This document shows, one piece after another, positions 10,992 through 22,346 of a stretch of 64,000 nt of DNA (positions within the stretch are counted from its first letter, which is position 1; the number at the start of each line of letters is the position of its first letter). The notes below the pieces were generated by a model. It saw only the letters and a list, made by a program, of their open reading frames with translations, was not told where the DNA came from and made no database searches. A program made the translations under genes and the position numbers. This DNA is from Megalopta genalis (taxonomy: Eukaryota > Arthropoda > Insecta > Hymenoptera > Halictidae). Where the stretch lies: assembly GCF_051020955.1 (NCBI RefSeq), contig NW_027476099.1, positions 1,536,001 through 1,600,000 of the forward strand, given 5' to 3'.

Positions 10992-12841
10992 TGCGATTGT
11001 CTATTCGCTCATTTGTTCATTTGTTCATTTGTTCATTTGTTCATTTGTTCATTTGTTCATTTGTTCATTTGTTCATTTGTTCATTTGTTCATTTGTTCAC
11101 TTGTTCATTTGTTCATTTGTTCCTTTGTTCATTTGTTCATTTGTTCATTTGTTCATTCGTTCATTTGTTCCTTCGTTCATTTGTCTATTCGCTCATTTGT
11201 TCATTTTTTCATTCGTTCATTTGTCTATTCGCTCATTTGTTCATTTGATCATTTCTTCATTTGTTCATTTGTTCATTTGTTCATTTGTTCATTTGTTCAT
11301 TTGTTCATTTGTTCATTTGTTCATTTGTTCATTTGTTCATTTGTTCATTCGTTCATTTGTTCATTCGTTCATTTGTCTATTCGCTCATTTGTTCATTTGT
11401 TCATTCGATCATTTGTCTATTCGCTCATTTGTTCATTTGTTCATGTGTTCATTTGTTCATTTGTTCATTTGTTCATTTGTGCATTTGTTCATTTGTTCAT
11501 TTGTTCATTTGTTCATTTGTTCATTTGTTCATTTGTTCATTTGTTCACTTGTTCATTTGTTCCTTTGTTCATTTGTTCATTTGTTCATTTGTTCATTCGT
11601 TCATTTGTTCATTTGTTCATTTGTTCCTTCGTTCATTTGTCTATTCGCTCATTTGTTCATTTGTTCATTCGTTCATTTGTTCATTTGTTCATTCGTTCAT
11701 TTGTTCATTTGTTCATTCGTTCATTTGTCTATTCGCTCATTTGTTCATTTGTTCATTCGTTCATTTGTTCATTTGTTCATTCGTTCATTTGTTCATTTGT
11801 TCATTCGTTCATTTGTCTATTCGCTCATTTGTTCATTTGTTCATTTGTTCATTTGTTCGTTTGTTCATTCGTTCATTTGTTCATTTGTTCATTCGTTAAT
11901 TTGTTCATTTGTTCATTCGTTCATTTGTCTATTCGCTCATTTGTTCATTTGTTCATTTGTTCATTTGATCATTTGTCCACTTGTTCATTTGTTCATTTGT
12001 TCATTGGTTCGTTTGTTCATTTGTTCATTTGTTCATTTGTTCATTTGTTCATTTGTTCATTTGTTCATTTGTTCATTTGTTCATTTGTTCATTTGTTCAT
12101 TTGTTCATTTGTTCATTCGTTCATTTGTCTATTCGCTCATTTGTTCATTTGTTCATTTGTTCATTTGTTCAATTGTTCATTTGTTCATTTCTTCATTTGT
12201 TCATTTGTTCATTTGTTCATTTGTTCATTTGTTCATTTGTTTATTTGTTCATTTGTTCATTTGTTCATTCGTTCATTTGTCTATTCGCTAATTTGTTCAT
12301 TTGTTCATTTGTTCATTTGTTCATTTGTTCATTTGTTCATTTGTTCATTTGTTCATTTGTTCATTTGTTCATTTGTTCATTTGTTCATTTGTTCATTTGT
12401 TCATTTGTTCATTTGTTCATTTGTTCATTTGTTCATTTGTTCATTTGTTCATTTATTCATTTGTTCATTTGTTCATTTGTTCATTTGTTCATTTGTTCAT
12501 TTGTTCATTTGTTCATTTGTTCATTTGTTCATTTGTTCATTAGTTCATTTGTTCATTAGTTCATTTGTTCATTTGTTCATTTGTTCATTTGTTCATTTGT
12601 TCATTTGTTCATTTGTTCATTCGTTCATTCGTTCATTTGTTCATTTGTTCATTTGTTCATTTGTTCATTTGTTCATTTGTTCATTTGTTCATTTGTTCCT
12701 TCGTTCATTTGTCTATTCGCTCATTTGTTCATTTGTTCATTTGTTCATTCGTTCATTCGTTCATTTGTTCATTTGTTCATTCGTTCATTTGTTCATTTGT
12801 TCATTTGTTCATTTGTTCATTAGTTCATTTGTTCATTAGTT
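10992..12841 (+). repeat. HOR-2 copy 1
   Basis: Landmarks in order: module V; TTCCTTTG; TTCCTTCG-TCTATTCG; TTCATTTT; ATCATTTG-TTCATTTC; TTCATGTG; TGCATTTG; many TTCATTCG-TTCATTTG-TCTATTCG-CTCATTTG groups; TTCATTGG-TTCGTTTG at 12000; TTTATTTG at 12240; TTCATTAG-type doublets (TAG at 12541/12557 and 12821/12837). Copy 2 repeats this order at offsets of 2,616-2,808 bp. Copy 1 holds about 184 bp (23 units) between 11.26 and 11.98 kb that copy 2 lacks. The TAG doublet is itself duplicated 280 bp apart only here. Confidence 0.83.
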
Positions 12842-13215
12842 CATTTGTTCATTTGTTCATTTGTTCATTTGTTCATTTGTTCATTTGTTCATTTGTTCAT
12901 TTGTTCATTTGTTCATTTGTTCATTTGTTCATTTGTTCATTTGTTCATTTGTTCATTCGTTCATTTGTTCTTTTGTTCATTTGTTCATTTGTTCATTTCT
13001 GCATTTGTTCATTTGTTCATTTGTTCATTTGTTCATTTGTTCATTTGTTCACTTGTTTACTTGTTTACTTGTTCATTTGTTCATTTGTTCATTTGTTCAC
13101 TTGTTCACTTGTTCATTTGTTCATTTGTTCTTTTGTTCATTTGTTCATTTGTTCATTTGTTCATTTGTTCATTTGTTCATTTGTGCATTTGTTCGTTTGT
13201 TCATTTCTTCACTTC
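12842..13215 (+). repeat. Transition segment between HOR-2 copies
   Basis: Mostly pure units with TTCTTTTG, TTCATTTC-TGCATTTG near 12.99 kb, a TTTACTTG doublet at 13056/13064, TTCACTTG doublet, TTCGTTTG and a final TTCATTTC-TTCACTTC. The TTTACTTG doublet matches HOR-1 (5496, 7640, 9336), so this piece carries HOR-1-like material. Confidence 0.7.
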
Positions 13216-13791
13216 TTCATTTGTTCATTTGTTCATTTGTTCATTTGTTCATTTGTTCATTTGTTCATTTGTTCATTTGTTCATTTGTTCATTTGTTCAT
13301 TTGTTCATTTGTTCATTTGTTCATTTGTTCATTTGTTCATTTGTTCATTTGTTCATTTGTTCATTTGTTCATTTGTTCATTTGTTCATTTGTTCATTTGT
13401 TCATTTGTTCATTTGTTCATTTGTTCATTTGTTCATTTGTTCATTTGTTCATTTGTTCATTTGTTCATTTGTTCATTTGTTCATTTGTTCATTTGTTCAT
13501 TTGTTCATTTGTTCATTTGTTCATTTGTTCATTTGTTCATTTGTTCATTTGTTCATTTGTTCATTTGTTCATTTGTTCATTTGTTCATTTGTTCATTTGT
13601 TCATTTGTTCATTTGTTCATTTGTTCATTTGTTCATTTGTTCATTTGTTCATTTGTTCATTTGTTCATTTGTTCATTTGTTCATTTGTTCATTTGTTCAT
13701 TTGTTCATTTGTTCATTTGTTCATTTGTTCATTTGTTCATTTGTTCATTTGTTCATTTGTTCATTTGTTCATTTGTTCATTTGTTCATTTG
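13216..13791 (+). repeat. Longest pure run, 72 perfect units
   Basis: 576 bp of exact TTCATTTG without a single change, the longest homogeneous run I see in the window. It lies directly before module V of HOR-2 copy 2. It is either a recent expansion or a region kept homogeneous. Confidence 0.93.
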
Positions 13792-15430
13792 TGCGATTGT
13801 CTATTCGCTCATTTGTTCATTTGTTCATTTGTTCATTTGTTCATTTGTTCATTTGTTCATTTGTTCATTTGTTCATTTGTTCATTTGTTCATTTGTTCAT
13901 TTGTTCACTTGTTCATTTGTTCATTTGTTCCTTTGTTCATTTGTTCATTTGTTCATTTGTTCATTCGTTCATTTGTTCCTTCGTTCATTTGTCTATTCGC
14001 TCATTTGTTCATTTTTTCATTCGTTCATTTGTCTATTCGCTCATTTGTTCATTTGATCATTTCTTCATTTGTTCATTTGTTCATTTGTTCATTTGTTCAT
14101 TTGTTCATTTGTTCATTTGTTCATTCGTTCATTTGTTCATTCGTTCATTTGTCTATTCGCTCATTTGTTCATTTGTTCATTCGATCATTTGTCTATTCGC
14201 TCATTTGTTCATTTGTTCATGTGTTCATTTGTTCATTTGTTCATTTGTTCATTTGTGCATTTGTTCATTTGTTCATTTGTTCATTTGTTCATTTGTTCAT
14301 TTGTTCATTTGTTCATTTGTTCACTTGTTCATTTGTTCCTTTGTTCATTTGTTCATTTGTTCATTTGTTCATTCGTTCATTTGTTCATTTGTTCATTTGT
14401 TCATTTGTTCCTTCGTTCATTTGTCTATTCGTTCATTTGTCTATTCGCTCATTTGTTCATTTGTTCATTTGTTCATTTGTTCGTTTGTTCATTCGTTCAT
14501 TTGTTCATTTGTTCATTCGTTAATTTGTTCATTTGTTCATTCGTTCATTTGTCTATTCGCTCATTTGTTCATTTGTTCATTTGTTCATTTGATCATTTGT
14601 CCACTTGTTCATTTGTTCATTTGTTCATTGGTTCGTTTGTTCATTTGTTCATTTGTTCATTTGTTCATTTGTTCATTTGTTCATTTGTTCATTTGTTCAT
14701 TTGTTCATTTGTTCATTTGTTCATTCGTTCATTCGTTCATTTGTCTATTCGCTCATTTGTTCATTTGTTCATTTGTTCATTTGTTCAATTGTTCATTTGT
14801 TCATTTCTTCATTTGTTCATTTGTTCATTTGTTCATTTGTTCATTTGTTCATTTGTTCATTTGTTTATTTGTTCATTTGTTCATTTGTTCATTCGTTCAT
14901 TTGTCTATTCGCTAATTTGTTCATTTGTTCATTTGTTCATTTGTTCATTTGTTCATTTGTTCATTTGTTCATTTGTTCATTTGTTCATTTGTTCATTTGT
15001 TCATTTGTTCATTTGTTCATTTGTTCATTTGTTCATTTGTTCATTTGTTCATTTGTTCATTTGTTCATTTATTCATTTGTTCATTTGTTCATTTGTTCAT
15101 TTGTTCATTTGTTCATTTGTTCATTTGTTCATTTGTTCATTTGTTCATTTGTTCATTAGTTCATTTGTTCATTAGTTCATTTGTTCATTTGTTCATTTGT
15201 TCATTTGTTCATTTGTTCATTTGTTCATTCGTTCATTCGTTCATTTGTTCATTTGTTCATTTGTTCATTTGTTCATTTGTTCATTTGTTCCTTCGTTCAT
15301 TTGTCTATTCGCTCATTTGTTCATTTGTTCATTTGTTCATTCGTTCATTCGTTCATTTGTTCATTTGTTCATTCGTTCATTTGTTCATTTGTTCATTTGT
15401 TCATTCGTTCATTTGTCTATTCGCTCATTT
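13792..15430 (+). repeat. HOR-2 copy 2
   Basis: Repeats the order of copy 1: TTCATTGG-TTCGTTTG at 14624, TTTATTTG at 14864 (both offset 2,624 bp) and TAG doublet at 15157/15173. A private TCTATTCG-TTCATTTG-TCTATTCG at about 14.43 kb marks the point where copy 1 has extra units, so this is probably the deletion junction. Confidence 0.83.
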
Positions 15431-16071
15431 GTTCATTTGTTCATTTGTTCATTTGTTTATTTGTTCATTTGTTCATTTGTTCATTCGTTCATTTGTCTAT
15501 TCGCTCATTTGTTCATTTGTTCATTTGTTCATTTGTTCATTTGTTCATTTGTTCATTTGTTCATTTGTTCATTTGTTCATTTGTTCATTTGTTCATTTGT
15601 TCATTTGTTCATTTGTTCATTTGTTCATTTGTTCATTTGTTCATTTGTTCATTTGTTTATTTGTTCATTTGTTCATTTGTTCATTTGTTCATTTGTTCAT
15701 TTGTTCATTTGTTCATTTGTTCATTTGTTCATTTGTTCATTTGTTTATTTGTTCATTTGTTCATTTGTTCATTTGTTCATTTGTTCATTTGTTCATTTGT
15801 TCATTTGTTCATTTGTTCATTTGTTCATTTGTTCATTTGTTCATTTGTTCATTTGTTCATTTGTTCATTTGTTCATTTGTTCATTTGTTCATTTGTTCAA
15901 TTGTTCAATTGTTCATTTGTTCATTTGTTCATTTGTTCATTTGTTCATTTGTTCATTTGTTCATTTGTTCATTTGTTCATTTGTTCATTTGTTCATTTGT
16001 TCATTTGTTCATTTGTTCATTTGTTCATTTGTTCATTTGTTCATTTGTTCATTTGTTCATTTGTTCATTTG
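15431..16071 (+). repeat. Near-pure segment with TTTATTTG interruptions
   Basis: Pure units broken by TTTATTTG at 15456, 15656 and 15744, one TTCATTCG-TCTATTCG group near 15.48-15.51 kb and a TTCAATTG doublet at 15896/15904. Nothing else is seen. Confidence 0.85.
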
Positions 16072-17151
16072 TGCGATTGTCTATTCGCTCATTTGTTCAT
16101 TTGTTAATTCGTTCATTTGCCTATTCGCTCATTTGTTCATTTGTTCATTTGTTCATTTGTTCATTTGCTCATTTGCTCATTTGCTCATTTGCTCATTTGC
16201 TCATTTGCTCATTTGTTCATTTATTCATTTGTTCATTTGTTCATTTGTTCATTTGCTCACTTGCTCATTTGTTCATTTGTTCATTTGTTCATTTGTTCAT
16301 TTGTCTATTCGCTCATTTGTTCATTTGTTCATTTGTTCATTTGATCATTTGTCCACTTGTTCATTTGTTCATTTGTTCATTTGTTCATTGGTTCGTTTGT
16401 TCATTTGTTCATTTGTTCATTTGTTCATTTGTTCCTTCGTTCATTTGTCTATTCGCTCATTTGTTCATTTATTCATTCGTTCATTTGTCTATTCGCTCAT
16501 TTGTTCATTTGATCATTTGCTCATTTGCTCATTTGCTCATTTGTTCATTTGTTCATTCGTTCATTTGTTCATTTGTTCGTACGTTAATTTGTCTATTCGC
16601 TCATTTGTTCATTTGTTCATTTGTTCATTTGTTCATTTGTTCATTTGTTCACTTGCTCATTTGTTCGTTTGTTCATTTGTTCATTTGTTCATTTGTTCAT
16701 TTGTTCATTTGTTCATTTGTTCATTTGTTCCTTCGTTCATTTGTCTATTCGCTCATTTGTTCATTTATTCATTCGTTCATTTGTCTATTCGCTCATTTGT
16801 TCATTTGATCATTTCTTCATTTGTTCATTTGTTCATTCGTTCATTTGTCTATTCGCTCATTTGTTCATTTGTTCATTTGTTCATTTGTTCCTTCGTTCAT
16901 TTTTCTATTCGCTCATTTGTTCATTTGTTCATTCGCTCATTTGTTCATTTGTTCATTCGTTCATTTGTTCATTTGTTCGTACGTTAATTTGTCTATTCGC
17001 TCATTTGTTCATTTGTTCATTTGTTCATTTGTTCATTTGTTCATTTGTTCACTTGCTCATTTGTTCGTTTGTTCATTTGTTCATTTGTTCATTAGTTCAT
17101 TTGTTCATTTGTTCATTTGTTCATTTGTTCATTTGTTCATTTGTTCATTTG
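16072..17151 (+). repeat. Mosaic with module V, CTCATTTG x6 and 400-bp offset repeats
   Basis: Module V at 16072 is followed by TTAATTCG (16104), CCTATTCG (16120) and six CTCATTTG (16168-16215). TTCATTGG is at 16384. TTCGTACG-TTAATTTG-TCTATTCG occurs at 16576 and 16976 (400 bp, 50 units). TTCATTTA-TTCATTCG occurs at 16464 and 16760, and at 17184 in the next HOR. The segment mixes material from HOR-1 (CTCATTTG run), HOR-2 (TTCATTGG) and HOR-3 (TTCATTTA). Confidence 0.78.
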
Positions 17152-18567
17152 TTCCTTCGTTCATTTGTCTATTCGCTCATTTGTTCATTTATTCATTCGT
17201 TCATTTGTCTATTCGCTCATTTGTTCATTTGATCATTTCTTCATTTGTTCATTTGTTCATTTGTTCATTTGTTCATTTGTTCATTTGTTCATTTGTTCAT
17301 TCGTTCATTTGTTCATTCGTTCATTTGTCTATTCGCTCATTTGTTCATTTGTTCATTTGTTCCTTCGTTCATTTTTCTATTCGCTCATTTGTTCATTTGT
17401 TCATTCGATCATTTGTCTATTCGCTCATTTGTTCATTTGTTCATGTGTTCATTTGTTCATTTGTTCATTTGTTCATCTGTTCATTTGTTCATTTGTTCAT
17501 TTGTTCATTTGTTCATTTATTCATTTGTTCATTTGTTCATTTGTTCATTTGTTCATTTGTTCATTTGTTCATTTGTTCATTTGTTCATTTGTTCATTTGT
17601 TCATTTGTTCCTTTGTTCATTTGTTCATTTGTTCATTCGTTCATTTGTTCATTCGTTCATTTGTCTATTCGATCATTTGTCTATTCGCTCATTTGTTCAT
17701 TTGTTCATGTGTTCATTTGTTCATTTGTTCATTTGTTCATCTGTTCATTTGTTCATTTGTTCATTTGTTCATTTGTTCATTTATTCATTTGTTCATTTGT
17801 TCATTTGTTCATTTGTTCATTTGTTCATTTGTTCATTTGTTCATTTGTTCATTTGTTCATTTGTTCATTTGTTCATTTGTTCATTTGTTCATTTGTTCAT
17901 TTGTTCATTTGTTCATTTGTTCATTTGTTCATTTGTTCCTTTGTTCATTTGTTCATTTGTTCATTTGTTCAATTGTTCATTTGTTCATTTGTTCATTTGT
18001 TCATTTGTTCATTTGTTCATTTGTTCATTTGTTCATTTGTTCATTTGTTCATTTGTTCATTTGTTCATTTGTTCATTTGTTCATTTGTTCATTTGTCCAC
18101 TTGTTCATTTGTTCATTTGTTCATTTGTTCGTTTGTTCATTTCTTCATTTGATCATTTGTTCATTTGTTCATTTGTTCATTTGTTCATTTGTTCATTTGT
18201 TCATTTGTTCATTTGTTCATTTGTTCATTTGTTCATTTGTTCATTTGTTCATTTGTCCACTTGTTCATTTGTTCATTTGTTCGTTTGTTCATTTCTTCAT
18301 TTGTTCATTTGTTCATTTGTTCATTTGTTCATTTGTTCATTTGTTCACTTGTTCATTTGTTCCTTTGTTCATTTGTTCATTTGTTCATTTGTTCATTCGT
18401 TCATTTGTTCATTTGTTCATTTGTTCATTTGTTCATTTGTTCATTTGTTCCTTCGTTCATTTGTCTATTCGCTCATTTGTTCATTTGTTCATTCGTTCAT
18501 TTGTTCATTTGTTCATTTGTTCATTTGTTTATTTGTTCATTTGTTCATTTGTTCGTTTGTTCATTTG

Positions 18568-18576
18568 TTTCATTTG
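18568..18576 (+). repeat. 9-bp unit (+1 register shift), HOR-3 A
   Basis: TTTCATTTG replaces an 8-bp unit, adding one T. All later units sit one base to the right. The same insertion in the same context is at 23889 and 29201. Confidence 0.93.
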
Positions 18577-19552
18577 TTCGTTTGTTCATTTGTTCATTTG
18601 TTCATTTGTTCATTTGTTCATTTGTTCACTTGTTCATTTGTTCATTTGTTCACTTGTTCATTTGTTCATTTGTTCATTTGTTCATTTGTTCATTTGTTCA
18701 TTTGTTCATTTGTTCATTTGTTCATTTGTTCATATGTTCATTTGTTCATTTGTCCATTTGTTCATTTGTTCATTTGTTCATTTGTTCATTCGTTCATTTG
18801 TTCATTTGTCCATTTGTTCATTTGTTCATTCGTTCATTTGTTCATTTGTTCATTTGTTCATTTGTTCATTTGTTCATTTGTTCATTTGTCCGTTTGTTCA
18901 TTTGTCCGTTTGTTCATGTGTTCATTTGTTCATTTGTTCATTTGTTCATTTGTTCATTTGTTCATTTGTTCATTTGTTCATTTTTTCATTCGTTCATTTG
19001 TTCATTTGTTCATTTGTTCATTTGTTCATTTGTCCACTTGTTCATTTGTTCATTTGTTCATTTCTTTACTTGTTCATCTGTTCATTTGTTCATTTGCTCA
19101 TTTGTTCATTTGTTCATTTGTTTATTTGTTCATTTGTTCATTTGTTCGTTTGTTCATTTGTTCATTTGTTCGTTTGTTCATTTGTTCATTTGTTCATTTG
19201 TTCATTTGTTCGTTTGTTCACTTGTTCATTTGTTCATTTGTTCATTTGTTCATTTGTTCATTTGTTCATTTGTTCATTTGTTCATTTGTTGATTTGTCAA
19301 TTTGTTCATTTGTTCATTTGTTCATTTGTTCATTTGTTCATTTGTTCATTTGTTGATTTGTCAATTTGTTCATTTGTTCATTTGTTCATTTGTTCATTTG
19401 TTCATTTGTTCATTTGTTCATTTGTTCATTTGTTCATTTGTTCATTTGTTCATTTGTTCATTTGTTCATTTGTTCATTTGTTCATTTGTTCATTTGTTCA
19501 TTTGTTCATTTGTTCATTTGTTCATTTGTTCATTTGTTCATTTGTTCATTTG

Positions 19553-19608
19553 TCAATTCGCCCAATTATTCATATGTTCATTTGTTCTTTCGTTCATATG
19601 TCTATTCG
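19553..19608 (+). repeat. Diverged 7-unit block, HOR-3 A
   Basis: TCAATTCG, CCCAATTA, TTCATATG, TTCATTTG, TTCTTTCG, TTCATATG, TCTATTCG in a row; CCCAATTA is three changes from the unit. Two other copies are at 24905 and 30209. The pure run from TCAATTTG (19361) up to this block is 24 units here. Confidence 0.9.
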
Positions 19609-20944
19609 CTCATTTGTTTACTTGTTCATTCGTTCATTTGTCTATTCGCTCATTTGTTCATTCGTTCATTTGTCTATTCGCTCATTTGTTCATTTGTTCA
19701 TTTGTTCATTCGTTCATTTGTTCGTTTGTTCGTTTGTTCATTTGTTCATTTGTTCATTTGTTCATTTGTTCATTTCTTCATTCGTTCATTTGTTCATTTG
19801 TATATTTGTTCATTTGTGCGATTGTCTATTCGCTCATTTGTTCATTTGTTCATTTGTTCATTCGTTCATTTGTTCATTTGTTCATTTGTTCATTTGTTCT
19901 TTTGTTCATTTGTTCATTTGTTCATTTGTTCATTTGTTCATTTGTTCATTTGTTCATTTGTACAATTGTTCATTCGTTCATTTGTTCATTTGTTCATTTG
20001 TTCATTCGTTCATTTGTCTATTCGCTCATTTGTTCATTTTTTCATTTGTTCATTTGTTCATTTGTTCATTTGTTCATTTGTTCATTTGTTCATTTGTTCC
20101 TTTGTTCATTTGTTCATTTGTTCATTTGTTCATTTGTTCACTTGTTCATTTGTTCACTTGTTCATTTGGTCATTTGTTCATTTGTTCATTTGTTCATTTG
20201 TTCATTTGATCATTTGTTCATTTGTTCATTTGTTCATTTGTTCATTCGTTCATTTGTTCATTTGTCCATTTGTTCATTTGTCCATTTGTTCATTTGTTCA
20301 TTTGTTCATTCGTTCATTTGTTCATTTGTTCATTTGTTCATTTGTCCGTTTGTTCATTTGTCCGTTTGTTCATGTGTTCATTTGTTCATTTGTTCATTTG
20401 TTCATTTGTTCATTTGTTCATTTGTTCATTTGTTCATTTGTTCATTTGTTCATTTGTTCACTTGTTCATTTGTTCACTTGTTCATTTGGTCATTTGTTCA
20501 TTTGTTCATTTGTTCATTTGTTCATTTGATCATTTGTTCATTTGTTCATTTGTTCATTTGTTCATTTGTTCATTTGCTCACTTGCTCATTTGTTCATTTG
20601 TTCATTTGCTCATTTGTTCATTTGTTCATTTGTTCATTTGTTCATTTGTTCATTTGATCGTTTGTTCATTTGTTCATTTGTTCATTTGTTCATTTGTTCA
20701 TTTGTACAATTGTTCATTCGTTCATTTGTTCATTTGTTCATTCGTTCATTTGTCTATTCGCTCATTTTTTCATTTTTTCATTTGTTCATTTTTTCATTTG
20801 TTCATTTGTTCATTTGTTCATTTGTATATTTGTTCATTTGTGCGATTGTCTATTCGCTCATTTGTTCATTTGTTCATTTGTTCATTTGTTCATTTGTTCA
20901 TTTGTTCATTTGTTCATTTGTTCATTAGTTCATTTGTTCATTTG

Positions 20945-21080
20945 TGCGATTGTCTATTCGCTCATTTGTTAATTCGTTCATTTGCCTATTCGCTCATTTG
21001 TTCATTTGTTCATTTGTTCATTTGTTCATTTGCTCATTTGCTCATTTGCTCATTTGCTCATTTGTTCATTTGTTGATTTG
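20945..21080 (+). repeat. Module M (module V, TTAATTCG, CCTATTCG, CTCATTTG x4, TTGATTTG)
   Basis: Order: TGCGATTG, TCTATTCG, CTCATTTG, TTAATTCG (20969), CCTATTCG (20985), four CTCATTTG (21033-21064), TTGATTTG (21073). Related copies are near 26.32, 50.53, 60.28, 62.71 and 63.37 kb, and a reduced form is near 39.77 kb. Downstream come TTCTTTCG-ATCATTTG (21161) and TACATTTG, then TTCCTTCG-TTCATTTT-TCTATTCG, in most copies. Confidence 0.82.
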
Positions 21081-21416
21081 TTCATTTGTTCATTTGTTCA
21101 TTTGTTCATTTGTTCATTTGTTCATTTGTTCATTTGTTCATTTGTTCATTTGTTCATTTGTTCTTTCGATCATTTGTTCATTTGTTCATTCGTTCATTTG
21201 TCTATTCGCTCATTTGTACATTTGTTCATTTGTTCATTTGTTCCTTCGTTCATTTTTCTATTCGCTCATTTGTTCATTTGTTCATTCGATCATTTGTCTA
21301 TTCGCTCATTTGTTCATTTGTTCATTTGTTCATTTGTTCATTTGTGCGATTGTCTATTCGCTCATTTGTTCATTTGTTAATTCGTTCATTTGCCTATTCG
21401 CTCATTTGTTAATTTG

Positions 21417-21544
21417 TTATTTTGTTCATTTGTTCATTTGTTCATTTGTTCATTTGTTCATTTGTTCATTTGTTCATTTGTTCATTTGTTCATTTGTTCA
21501 TTTGCTCACTTGTTCACTTGTTCACTTGTTCACTTGTTCATTTG
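21417..21544 (+). repeat. TTATTTTG unit and TTCACTTG x4 run
   Basis: TTATTTTG (two changes) at 21417 is followed by pure units, CTCACTTG at 21505 and four TTCACTTG. Related blocks occur near 26.76-26.89, 40.19-40.29, 50.96-51.10 and (TTATTTTG only) 63.83 kb. In HOR-5 one of the TTCACTTG units has become TTCACATG, which is diagnostic for that family. Confidence 0.83.
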
Positions 21545-21991
21545 TTCATTTGTTCATTTGTTCATTTGTTCACTTGTTCACTTGCTCATTTGTTCGTTTG
21601 TTCATTTCTTCATTTGTTCATTTGTTCATTTGTTCATTTGTTCATTTGTTCATTTGTTCATTTGTTCATTTGTTCATTTGTTCATTTGTTCATTTGTTCA
21701 TTTGTTCATTTGTGCGTTTGTCTATTCGCTCATTTGTTCATTTGTTAATTCGTTCATTTGCCTATTCGCTCATTTGTTCATTTGTTCATTTGCTCATTTG
21801 CTCATTTGCTCATTTGCTCATTTGTTCATTTGTTCATTTGTTCATTTGTTCATTTGTTCATTTGTTCATTTGTTCATTTGTTCATTTGCTCACTTGCTCA
21901 TTTGTTCATTTGTTCATTTGTTCATTTGTTCATTTGTTCATTTGCTCATTTGTTCATTTGTTCATTTGTTCATTTGTTCATTTGTTCATTT

Positions 21992-22346
21992 GATCATTTG
22001 TTCATTTGTTCATTTGTTCATTTGTTCATTTGTTCATTTGTTCATTTGTTCATTTGTTCATTTGTTCATTTGTTCATTTGTTCATTTGTTCATTTGTTCA
22101 TTTGTTCATTTGTTCATTTGTTCATTTGTTCATTTGTTCATTTGTTCATTTGTTCATTTGTTCATTTGTTCATTTGTTCATTTGTTCATTTGTTCATTTG
22201 TTCATTTGTTCATTTGTTCATTTGTTCATTTGTTCATTTGTTCATTTGTTCATTTGTTCATTTGTTCATTTGTTCATTTGTTCATTTGTTCATTTGTTCA
22301 TTTGTTCATTTGTTCATTTGTTCATTTGTTCATTTGTTCATTTGTT
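21992..22346 (+). repeat. Long pure run in HOR-3 A
   Basis: About 44 perfect units from after ATCATTTG to the TTCATATG unit near 22.345 kb. The equivalent run in copy B ends at TTCATATG near 27.65 kb and is a few units shorter. Confidence 0.85.

Noticed and set aside
16168..16215. CTCATTTG runs as a separate microsatellite or regulatory array
   Set aside because: They are in register with the satellite and occur at fixed places in HORs, so they are amplified variants of the unit.
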